DNA of 64,000 bases from Nocardia macrotermitis (GTDB lineage: Bacteria > Actinomycetota > Actinomycetes > Mycobacteriales > Mycobacteriaceae): positions 124,001 through 188,000 of the forward strand of contig NZ_WEGK01000011.1 in NCBI RefSeq assembly GCF_009604405.1, given 5' to 3'. The stretch's first letter is position 1. Each line of letters starts with the position of its first letter. Under the pieces are notes generated by a model that saw only the letters and a list, made by a program, of their open reading frames with translations, did not search any database and had not been told where the DNA came from. Shown piece by piece: positions 24,339 to 32,046 of this stretch. The position numbers were made by a program, and so were the translations under genes.

Positions 24339-25232
24339 CTACGTGTCGATCGTCGCGGCCGACGCGGCGATGAGATCGCGGAGCCAGGCGTGGGCCGGGT
24401 CGGTGTCCACACGGGCGTGCCACGACATGATGGCGCGGATCGGCGGGAGGGGGAAGGGGAGCGGGTGGACGGTGAGGCCGGGGTGGATGGTGTGGTGAGC
24501 GAAGGACGCCGGGGCGACCGCGGCGAGGTCGCCGGTGGCCACCGCGCGCAGGGCGATGTCGAGGGTGGGGACCGAAAGTACTACGCGCCTGGATAGTCCG
24601 TGTTCTTCGAGGATGTCGTCGATCGGGTCGCGCAGACGGCCGCGGCGGGATACCGCGACGTGCTCCAACGCCGCGAATTCCGCTGGGGTGCGGGGTGTTT
24701 CGGGGCTGGTGCGGACCAGGACGAGATGGTCGGCGGCGACGACCCGGGAGCGTAGATCCGGTTCGTGCGGTTCGTCGGCGGTGAGGCGGACGTCGATGCG
24801 GCCCTCGCGGAGTTCGTTCGACGCGGTCTCGGATTCGCCGAGGATCCGCAGCCGGACGCCGGGAGCGTCGCGGCGGATGCGGGTCAGCAGATCCGCGACC
24901 ATCGCGTTGGCCAGCACGTCGTTGCACTGCACGGTGAAGATGCGCCGCACCGTCGCGGCGTCGAAATCCGTTGGCGGCGTGAGGATCGCGTGCGCCTGCT
25001 CGACCAGGGCGCGCAACTCGTCGCGGATCTGCTCGGCGTAGGGCGTCGGGAGCATGGTGCGGCCCGAGCGGACCAGGATCGGATCGCCGGTCACCCGGCG
25101 CAGGCGGGCGAGGGTGCGGCTCATGGCCGGTTGGGACAGATGCATGCGATCCGCGGCCGCGCCCACGCTCCGCTCGGCCAGCAGGACGTCCAGGGCGGTG
25201 AGCAGGTTCAGATCCACATGCATGTGGTGCAT
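24339..25232 (-). CDS. LysR-type transcriptional regulator
   Basis: About 297 residues. The N-terminal winged HTH reads HVDLNLLTALDVLLAERSVG, then AADRMHLSQPAMSRTLARLR, with the LSQPAMSR recognition helix at about residues 31-38. The remainder is the two-lobed substrate domain (FTVQCNDVLANAMVADLL). It diverges from the FAD hydroxylase at 25324, the classical arrangement for an aromatic-compound activator. Several in-frame ATGs (25223, 25232, 25250) compete and none has a strong ribosome binding site, so the exact start is open. Its 3' end abuts the 69-bp repeat array. Confidence 0.85.
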   Translation of the reverse strand: MHHMHVDLNLLTALDVLLAERSVGAAADRMHLSQPAMSRTLARLRRVTGDPILVRSGRTMLPTPYAEQIRDELRALVEQAHAILTPPTDFDAATVRRIFTVQCNDVLANAMVADLLTRIRRDAPGVRLRILGESETASNELREGRIDVRLTADEPHEPDLRSRVVAADHLVLVRTSPETPRTPAEFAALEHVAVSRRGRLRDPIDDILEEHGLSRRVVLSVPTLDIALRAVATGDLAAVAPASFAHHTIHPGLTVHPLPFPLPPIRAIMSWHARVDTDPAHAWLRDLIAASAATIDT

Positions 25233-25323
25233 GGTAAAGATCAGAAGCATGCATTTGCAATCATATCGTGGCGGTCGTTGAATTGATTTCGGCACCAATG
25301 GATTTCGACAAGGGAAGCAGATC

Positions 25324-26427
25324 ATGCGAGTAGTCGTCGCAGGCGGTGGACTGGTCGGGTTGACGGCCGCGGCCGCGCTCGGTCAGGCGGGCCACGAGGT
25401 GACCGTCGTGGAACAGGCATCGGAGATCCGCGCGGCGGGTGCGGGAATCGGGCTGTGGGAGAACGCACTTCGCGAATTCGATCGGCTCGGCATCGGCGCG
25501 GACGTGCGATCGGCCGGTCACGAGATCGACGCGTGGTTCTTCGACGCGGCCGGTCGTCCGGTGCGTCCGGCCGGCTACGGCGACGACGCGCACCGGTTCC
25601 TGTTCGTCGCACGACCGGAACTGAATGTCCTGCTGGCCGATGCGGTTGGCCCGCAACGCATTCGGCTCGGCGACCGGGTCACCGGATTCACCGAGACCGG
25701 CGACGGGGTACGCGTACTGCTCGAGTCCGGGCGGCACCTCGACGCGGATCTGCTCGTCGGCGCGGACGGCGTGCACTCGAAGGTCCGGGCCGCACTCGTG
25801 CCCGACAGCGCCGCGCGACCCGACGCCGGTCACTACGCGTGGCGCGCAGTGATTCCCGCCGGTGCCGAACGTCCCGAGGGCACCGTCCTGACCGTCGGCC
25901 GCGACCGCACCCGCGGTGGCTACTCCCGCCTGCCCGGCGACCGAACGATGTGGATGGTGAACCAGTTCGACGTCGGCGAACTACCCGGCACACCGCGTGA
26001 CCGGGCCCTCGCGCGAGCGCACAACCTCGCCGAGAACGGCTGGCACGACGAGTTGCTGCGGATGATCGAGGCCACCCCGGAGGACGCGATCCTGGAGAAC
26101 CCGATCCTGCTCGTCCCGGAACTTCCGCACTGGACCTCCGCACATGTGGCGCTGATCGGCGATGCGGCACACGGCCTTTCACCGCACATCTCCGCCGGCG
26201 GCACCCTCGGCGTCGAGGATGTCGGCGTACTGCGGGCATGCCTGTCCGCCACCGCGGATCTCCCGACCGCCCTGCGCGAATACGAGCGCCGCCGCCGGGA
26301 ACGATTCGCCCGCGTCCGGGAATTCTCGGCGGAGATCGAATTCGCCGCCGACGCCGGACAATTCGCCCGGCGATACGCGGCGTTCAGCCACTGGATGCTG
26401 ACCACGGCCCCGTACGACGAGAATTGA
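25324..26427 (+). CDS. FAD-dependent monooxygenase (PHBH-like aromatic hydroxylase)
   Basis: This 367-residue single-component flavin hydroxylase shows the three family motifs: GxGxxG in MRVVVAGGGLVGLTAAAALG, the DG motif in LLVGADGVHSKVRAAL, and the GD motif in VALIGDAAHGLSPHISAGG. Such enzymes use NAD(P)H and O2 to hydroxylate aromatic acids or, in some actinobacterial branches, to modify antibiotics or polyketides. RPELNVLLADAVG is typical of the salicylate/3-hydroxybenzoate 6-hydroxylase branch. The substrate is unknown. The start is the ATG at 25324, 92 bp from the divergent LysR, which probably activates it. Confidence 0.88.
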   Translation: MRVVVAGGGLVGLTAAAALGQAGHEVTVVEQASEIRAAGAGIGLWENALREFDRLGIGADVRSAGHEIDAWFFDAAGRPVRPAGYGDDAHRFLFVARPELNVLLADAVGPQRIRLGDRVTGFTETGDGVRVLLESGRHLDADLLVGADGVHSKVRAALVPDSAARPDAGHYAWRAVIPAGAERPEGTVLTVGRDRTRGGYSRLPGDRTMWMVNQFDVGELPGTPRDRALARAHNLAENGWHDELLRMIEATPEDAILENPILLVPELPHWTSAHVALIGDAAHGLSPHISAGGTLGVEDVGVLRACLSATADLPTALREYERRRRERFARVREFSAEIEFAADAGQFARRYAAFSHWMLTTAPYDEN

Positions 26428-26626
26428 TCCCGAAACTCGAGACCGTACGGTCCGTCCGTTATTTTCCCAAATGCGGTCCCGCACAAGCGGTTCGATGCGA
26501 CGATCCGTAGCTGACCAGCGCCGATCGCCGCGGTTCCGTCCCCGGGCCTCGCGATATCCGAATTAGCCACGGGAGTGCTCACAGTGGCCGGAAATCGCCT
26601 GTGCGGGTGCGCGGTACGGTGGCGTA

Positions 26627-27133
26627 GTGGATGTTCTCGATGACGCGGTGATCGAATCTCGGCTGCGTGCGACGTCTTCCGACTGCTGGGGCACCCTGTG
26701 GTCGGCGGCGGACAAGGTGCTGGCCTCCGAAGGCCCGCATTCGGAGTGGATCTTCAATTCCGGTCAGCAGCCCTACATCCGCTACAGCGACGAGATGAAC
26801 GTCTTATTGGCCGCGCTGGAGGGCGCGGGCGTGGTCGTGGAATTCCCCTGGCGGCAGTGGGACGGCCTGATCCGCTACGAGACCGGCCACGGCCTGGCCG
26901 ACGCGCCCGTCGCGGAATCGGCGCGGGTGCTCAGCGCGATGATCAATTCCGAACGCTCGGTCACCGGCACCATCGCCCACCTGCTCGAGGACGGCACCCT
27001 CGCCGTCGCCCTGGAACGCCTGCGGACCTGGCACAGCGAACAGCCCGATCGTCCCGAGGAACCCGTCCTGGTGCCCGATCGGGCCGTCCGCGCCGCCGAC
27101 CGGCGCTGGTGGCGGCTGCGCCGACGTTCCTGA
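26627..27133 (+). CDS. Hypothetical protein, DUF6508-like
   Basis: This 168-residue cytoplasmic protein has no signal or membrane segment. The sequence IYNSG-type core here reads WIFNSGQQPYIRYSDEMNVL, followed by FPWRQWDGLIRYETGHGL, which resembles the actinobacterial DUF6508 family; I hold that family call loosely. The C-terminus is basic (WWRLRRRS). The GTG at 26627 gives the most compact protein. It is convergent with the KshA operon across only 6 bp. No function is inferred. Confidence 0.65.
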   Translation: MDVLDDAVIESRLRATSSDCWGTLWSAADKVLASEGPHSEWIFNSGQQPYIRYSDEMNVLLAALEGAGVVVEFPWRQWDGLIRYETGHGLADAPVAESARVLSAMINSERSVTGTIAHLLEDGTLAVALERLRTWHSEQPDRPEEPVLVPDRAVRAADRRWWRLRRRS

Positions 27134-27139
27134 CGAGCC

Positions 27140-27418
27140 TCAGCGGGGCCCGCCCGCATCCGGATCCAGCACCGGCAGTACGCCGGATTCCGCTGCGGCC
27201 CTGATGGATTCACGCATCGACGTGCAGTACGGCAGTGGTGCCCGGGACAGTTCCGCCGCGGCGTGCCGCTCCACACACGCGGCCGTCGCGGCGGCATTCC
27301 ACTGCACGCTGGTCTGCGCCCAGCTGCTCTTGCGCGCCAGCACCCCCGCACCGCACTGCTCGCACCGCACCGGCAGCATCGGTGCGGTGCGCAGCCGCTC
27401 GTCGGCGGGTCCGGTCAC
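27140..27418 (-). CDS. Small Cys-containing protein coupled to KshA
   Basis: The GTG at 27418 overlaps the KshA stop (GTGA, 27415-27418), giving 92 residues. The N-terminal part has RCEQCGAGVLARKSSWAQTS, a CxxC pair like a small zinc or rubredoxin-type knuckle, then CVERHAA and YCTSMRESI with further single Cys residues. This is too few, and wrongly spaced, for a plant-type ferredoxin. Similar small proteins occur beside steroid oxygenase genes in related genomes as far as I recall, but no role is known. Coupled translation suggests that it is needed in step with KshA, for example as a metal or assembly factor. Confidence 0.65.
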   Translation of the reverse strand: MTGPADERLRTAPMLPVRCEQCGAGVLARKSSWAQTSVQWNAAATAACVERHAAAELSRAPLPYCTSMRESIRAAAESGVLPVLDPDAGGPR

Positions 27419-28548
27419 GAAGCGGCCTCGGCCTGCCGGGCGATGTTCTCCCGCACCTGCCGCTGCCACGCCTCGACCGGGCGGGTGGTGTCGAGTTCGA
27501 ATTCGAAGCGGTCCACCATCTCCGGGGTCACCTCGGCCACGTCGACGTAGAACTGCTGATACCAGCGGCGCAGCTGATAGACCGGCCCGTCCTCCTCGCA
27601 CAGCAGCGGATTGTCGATGCGCGCCTTGCGTTTCCAGATCGCGACGTCCTGTTCGAATCCGGCCTTCACCGAATCGCCCAGCGCGATCGCGGTGGCCATC
27701 GCCTCGTCGGCGGGCAGCGTCTGTGATTTGCGCACGATGATGCCGTATTGCAGCACGAAGGAATTCGCGTCGATCGGATAGTGGCAGTTGAGCAGCACGG
27801 TCTGGAAGTCGCCGCCCTCGAAGTGGTACACCAGATCGTCGATCATGAACGAGGGCCCGTAGTACGCGGCGACCGAGGTGGTACCCAGCGGTTTGGGTTT
27901 GCCCTCGGGCGCGGGCAGGTCCTCGCGGGCCCCGCCGTTGAAGTACTGGGTGGCGACATGCCCCTCGAAGACGTTGCGGAAGTAGACCGGCAGCGAACCG
28001 TGGATGTAGAAGAAATGCGCCATGTCCACGATGTTGTCGATGATCTCGCGGCAGTTGGTGTCGACGACCGTGGTGTACCAGTGCCAGTCGGTCCACTCGT
28101 CGTCGCCCGCGCCCTCGATCCGCGGAATGGTGACCTCGGCGGGCGGTTTGCCGCCTTCCGGATCGTTCCAGACGAACAGCAGTCCGTCCTGTTCGAGCGT
28201 GGTCCAGGCCCGGGTCCGCGCCAGTGGCGGCACCCGCCGGGCATACGGGATCTGCTTGCAGCGACCGTCCCCGCCCCAGCGCCAGTCGTGGAACGGGCAG
28301 GCGATCTCGTTGCCCTTGATCTCGCCGTCGGACAGATCCCCGCCCATGTGCCGGCAGTAGGCGTCCAGCACGTTGAGCGTGCCGTCCGCGCCGCGGAACA
28401 CCACGAGCCGGGTGCCGAACGCGTGGATCGCGTGGGGTTCGCCGTCGGAGAAGTCCCGGACCAGGCCCAGGCAGTGCCAGCCGCGGGCGAATCTGGTGGG
28501 TGCGGCCTGGGCTTCGATATGCCGGATCTCGTCGTTCGTGGTTGTCAT
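27415..28548 (-). CDS. kshA: 3-ketosteroid 9-alpha-monooxygenase, oxygenase component
   Basis: This 377-residue Rieske oxygenase has CRHMGGDL and CPFHDW with Cys65, His67, Cys84 and His87 as [2Fe-2S] ligands. The mononuclear iron site is Asp175/His178/His183 in DNIVDMAHFFYIH, with Asp301 in GFEQDVAIW as third ligand; spacing equals that of M. tuberculosis KshA. With the reductase KshB it hydroxylates C9 of androstenedione-type steroids and opens ring B together with KstD. No kshB or kstD is in the window, so the partner must lie elsewhere. A divergent LysR gene starts 277 bp upstream, whereas KstR is a TetR. Confidence 0.95.
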   Translation of the reverse strand: MTTTNDEIRHIEAQAAPTRFARGWHCLGLVRDFSDGEPHAIHAFGTRLVVFRGADGTLNVLDAYCRHMGGDLSDGEIKGNEIACPFHDWRWGGDGRCKQIPYARRVPPLARTRAWTTLEQDGLLFVWNDPEGGKPPAEVTIPRIEGAGDDEWTDWHWYTTVVDTNCREIIDNIVDMAHFFYIHGSLPVYFRNVFEGHVATQYFNGGAREDLPAPEGKPKPLGTTSVAAYYGPSFMIDDLVYHFEGGDFQTVLLNCHYPIDANSFVLQYGIIVRKSQTLPADEAMATAIALGDSVKAGFEQDVAIWKRKARIDNPLLCEEDGPVYQLRRWYQQFYVDVAEVTPEMVDRFEFELDTTRPVEAWQRQVRENIARQAEAAS

Positions 28549-28825
28549 CGCGACTCCTGGGGTGCGTGCCTGCGGAGGTGGGCTGTGCGGCCCTGCGTCC
28601 CGGGCCGATCCGCGGTACCTCGGTTATAACACCGCCAACTGCCTTGCCGGGCAGAGAGTTTCACTGACCGGACGCGATGTGCGCGGGTCCGGCGCGCGCG
28701 GTGCGGCGAGGTGCGAGAGGCCGTGCGGGCGCGGCGAATTCGACAACCGCTGGTTGTTCCCATGGGTGCGGAGGCGGTGCCGCGCTCGCTATGCTGCACA
28801 ACCGGCCGGTGTAACGGGAGGTGTG

Positions 28826-29854
28826 GTGACGGATCTCGATCTCGCGGCGGTGCGAGCGTTCGTAACCGTGGTGGACGAGGGGCAGTTCGGTCATGCGGCG
28901 CAGGTCCTGGGGATCACGCAGCAGGGCGTGTCCAAGCGGGTGGCGAAACTGGAGAGTCAGCTCGGGATGAGCCTGTTCGACCGGCTCGCCTCGGGCACCG
29001 CGCTGACCACCGCGGGCGTGAAGGTGCTGCCGCACGCGCGCGCACTGCTCGCGGTCGCGCGGGACACCGTGCTCGCGGCGCGGGCGCAACTGCGGCCGCT
29101 GCGGGTGGCGGTGCAGGGGGAGCGGCAGGTCGCGGCGGTGTCGATGCGGTACTACCAGGACCACAATCCCGACGCGGACGTGGAGGTCGTGCTGTGCACC
29201 GCGTTCCGGTCCGGTCGCGAGGCGCTGCGTTGCGGTCGTGTGGACGCGACCTTCGCGCGGGCGCACGGCGGACCGCATCCGTTGCCGCCCGGCACGGGAT
29301 CGATTGCGGCACATCTGGAACCGTTGCATCTGCTGGTCGGCCGCAACCATCCGCTGGCCGCGCGCTCGGCGGTCACACCGGCACAGATCGCGCCCTATCC
29401 GGTGTGGGTGCCCGGTGCCGGGGTGCCGTCCGAATGGGGCGACTACTACCGGGAATGGAGTGCGTTCAGCGGCATCGAGATCCTCACCGGCCGGGTGCCG
29501 GGCGGTCCGGCCGAACGGGAGGACGATCGGGAGAAGGGGCGGGGACCGTTCGGACTCGAGGCCGTGCTGGATCGGCTCGCGGCCTCGGACACGCTGGCGA
29601 GTTTCGCCGGGGACGGCTATCGCTTCCCCTGGCATCCGCACGTCCGCCGCCTGCCGATCTTCGATCCCACCCCGGCCTATCCGCACGCGCTGCTGTGGGC
29701 GGGCGCCGACGCGCATCCGGGGCTGCCGCCGCTGATCGCGCACGTCCGGGAGAACTACAACGGCGATATCGGCGCGGACTGCTGGGTACCCGACGCGGAC
29801 CGGCCGCTGTTCCTGCCCACGCACTTATCGAGACACATGTCCGGACATGATTGA
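28826..29854 (+). CDS. LysR-type transcriptional regulator
   Basis: 342 residues from the GTG at 28826, which follows GGGAGG by 4 bp. A much longer open frame exists upstream but lacks start signals. The HTH reads LAAVRAFVTVVDEGQFGHAA, then QVLGITQQGVSKRVAKLESQ, typical of LysR. The effector domain contains FRSGREALRCGRVDATFARA and MHLLVGRNHPLA-like residues. It is divergent from kshA and may regulate it; such control would be additional to the steroid repressors known from mycobacteria. Confidence 0.85.
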   Translation: MTDLDLAAVRAFVTVVDEGQFGHAAQVLGITQQGVSKRVAKLESQLGMSLFDRLASGTALTTAGVKVLPHARALLAVARDTVLAARAQLRPLRVAVQGERQVAAVSMRYYQDHNPDADVEVVLCTAFRSGREALRCGRVDATFARAHGGPHPLPPGTGSIAAHLEPLHLLVGRNHPLAARSAVTPAQIAPYPVWVPGAGVPSEWGDYYREWSAFSGIEILTGRVPGGPAEREDDREKGRGPFGLEAVLDRLAASDTLASFAGDGYRFPWHPHVRRLPIFDPTPAYPHALLWAGADAHPGLPPLIAHVRENYNGDIGADCWVPDADRPLFLPTHLSRHMSGHD

Positions 29855-29934
29855 CAGCACATCGCGGGCATGCCACCGTGGCGGGGCCCGGATCGAGGCT
29901 CGACGGTCCGGGTGAGTGCGGATGGGAGTGTGCG

Positions 29935-31662
29935 ATGGGGTTCCTGGAACCGGACCTGCCGGTGGTCGACATGGCGGAGTGGAGTAGGGGCACGCGCGCC
30001 GAGCGGATCCGGCCGATGGCGCGGCACTGGGCCGAGGTCGGATTCGGGACGCCGGTCGTGCTGCACCTGGCGTATGTCGGCAAGGTCCTGCTGTACATCC
30101 TGATCGGCTGGTTGATCGTGTTGTCCACCAAGGGAATCGACGGATTCCTGGACGTCGGGCGCTGGTGGTCGGAGCCGATCGTGTTCCAGAAGGTCGTGCT
30201 CTACACGATGCTGTTCGAGGTGATCGGCCTCGGCTGCGGATTCGGGCCGTTGAACAATCGCTACTTCCCGCCGCTGGGTTCGATCCTGTACTGGTTGCGG
30301 CCCAGGACGATTCGGCTGCCGCCGTGGCCGCGGATCCCGCTCACCGCCGGAACCACGCGCACCCCGCTGGACATCGCGTTGTACGCGGCGCTGCTGGTGG
30401 CCACCGTGGTGGCGCTGTTCTCCGACGGCACCGGGCCGATCCCCGCGCCGCACGCCGCGGTCGGGCTGCTGCCGGTGTGGGAGATCGGGCTGATCCTGGT
30501 GCTGCTGGCGGTGCTCGGCCTGCGCGACAAGGCGATCTTCCTGGCCGCGCGCGGCGAGGTCTACGGCGCGCTGACCCTGGCCTTCCTGTTCGGCGCGGAC
30601 GGGCTCGTCGCGGCGAAACTCGTCTTCCTGGTCATCTGGATGGGTGCGGCGGTCTCGAAGCTGAACCTGCACTTCCCGTTCGTCATCTCGACGATGATGT
30701 CCAACAATCCGCTGCTGCGGCACCGGTCACTCAAGCGGATGTTCTTCGAGAAGTTCCCGGACGACCTGCGTCCCGGGCGGGCCTCGCGGATCGTCGCGCA
30801 CTGCGCCACCGCGGTCGAACTGTGTGTTCCGCTGGTGCTGTTCTTCGTGCACGGCGGTGTGCCGACCGCGATCGCGGCCGCCGTCATGGTGCTGTTCCAC
30901 CTGGGCATCCTGACCGCGATACCGATGGGCGTGCCGCTGGAATGGAACGTCTTCATGATCTTCGGCGTGCTGTCGCTCTTCGTGGCGCACGCCGATCGCG
31001 GACTCGGCGATCTTCGGCATCCCGTGCCGGTGGTCCTGTTCTTCCTCGTGATCGCGGGCGTCGTCGTGGCGGGAAATCTGTTCCCGCGCTACATCTCCTT
31101 CCTGCCGGGCATGCGGTACTACGCGGGCAACTGGGACACCACGCTGTGGTGTGTGAAGCCCTCGGCCTCGGCCAAGATCGGCGCGAACATCGTCGCGATC
31201 GCGAGCATGCCCCAGGCCCAACTGGAGAAGTTCTACGGTGAGGACCGCGCGCAGATCCCGCTGTACCTCGGCTATGCCTTCCGCGCCATGAACACCCACG
31301 GCCGGGCGCTGTTCACCCTCGCGCACCGGGCGATGGCCGACGGCAACGAGGACGACTACGTCATCACCGACGGCGAACGCATCTGTAGCACCGCGATCGG
31401 CTGGAACTTCGGCGACGGGCATATGCACAACGAACAGCTGATCGCGGCGTTGCAGGAGCGCTGCGGATTCGAACCCGGCGAGGTGCGGGTGGTGTTGCTC
31501 GACGGTCAGCCGATCCAGCACCAGACCCAGCGTTATCGGCTGGTGGACGCGGCGACCGGGGAGTTCGAGTCCGGGTTCGTGCGGGTCGCGGATATGGTCA
31601 CCCGGCAGCCGTGGGCCGATGATGTGCCGGTACAGGTGACCGGCGGGGCGTCGGCGGGGTAG
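29935..31662 (+). CDS. Multi-pass membrane protein, DUF3556
   Basis: This 575-residue protein begins MGFLEPDLPVVDMAEWSRGT, the signature start of the mycobacterial/nocardial DUF3556 family. Eight or so hydrophobic segments occupy residues 35-400 (for example VVLHLAYVGKVLLYILIGWL and VVLFFLVIAGVVVAGNLF), and a soluble C-terminal domain of about 170 residues follows, including DYVITDGERICSTAIGWNFG. The family is restricted to mycolic-acid bacteria and its role is unknown. GGGAG lies 7 bp before the ATG. It follows the LysR gene on the same strand after 80 bp. Confidence 0.8.
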   Translation: MGFLEPDLPVVDMAEWSRGTRAERIRPMARHWAEVGFGTPVVLHLAYVGKVLLYILIGWLIVLSTKGIDGFLDVGRWWSEPIVFQKVVLYTMLFEVIGLGCGFGPLNNRYFPPLGSILYWLRPRTIRLPPWPRIPLTAGTTRTPLDIALYAALLVATVVALFSDGTGPIPAPHAAVGLLPVWEIGLILVLLAVLGLRDKAIFLAARGEVYGALTLAFLFGADGLVAAKLVFLVIWMGAAVSKLNLHFPFVISTMMSNNPLLRHRSLKRMFFEKFPDDLRPGRASRIVAHCATAVELCVPLVLFFVHGGVPTAIAAAVMVLFHLGILTAIPMGVPLEWNVFMIFGVLSLFVAHADRGLGDLRHPVPVVLFFLVIAGVVVAGNLFPRYISFLPGMRYYAGNWDTTLWCVKPSASAKIGANIVAIASMPQAQLEKFYGEDRAQIPLYLGYAFRAMNTHGRALFTLAHRAMADGNEDDYVITDGERICSTAIGWNFGDGHMHNEQLIAALQERCGFEPGEVRVVLLDGQPIQHQTQRYRLVDAATGEFESGFVRVADMVTRQPWADDVPVQVTGGASAG

Positions 31663-32046
31663 TGGCGATCCGGGCGGTGAGGCCCCGTTCGGCGCGCTGA
31701 TATCCGGTGCGGTGGCGGTCCTGCGTGCGTGCCGCCGGGCCGGTGCGACATGTGAGCGTTCACTCGAAGATGTTGCGGCGCAGATGTTCACGCGGATTCT
31801 CGACCGGCGTGGATGCGGTACGGTGAGCTAGATCACGATTCGATAGCGGACCGGCCTGTCACCTTATTTGACTATTCCGCAATCTTTGCGGATTCTTTAC
31901 GATTGTGACGGCCCTGTGTTCGGGGCTTCTCGCGGCCGACCGGTGATTCGCTCATGCCCCGGCTACTCGCTCCGCCCTGCCCTCGATGCCAGTACATGTT
32001 CGGCCGATGAACCGATCCGGTTGTCCCGGTTCGGCGAAGGAGAAAT
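31663..32046. promoter_or_regulatory. Promoter region of the first SulP-carbonic anhydrase gene
   Basis: 384 bp with no gene. The part from about 31800 is AT-richer and includes a perfect small hairpin TCCGCAA-TCT-TTGCGGA (31876-31892) followed by CTTTACGA at 31895-31902. The same CTTTACGA followed by a GGCCC lies upstream of the second SulP gene at 34367, so a common regulatory site is possible. Confidence 0.45.

Noticed and set aside
24058..25260. Minus-strand 400-codon frame with an apparent 23-residue repeat
   Set aside because: It is out of frame with the clear LysR gene it overlaps and owes its openness to the 69-bp repeats.
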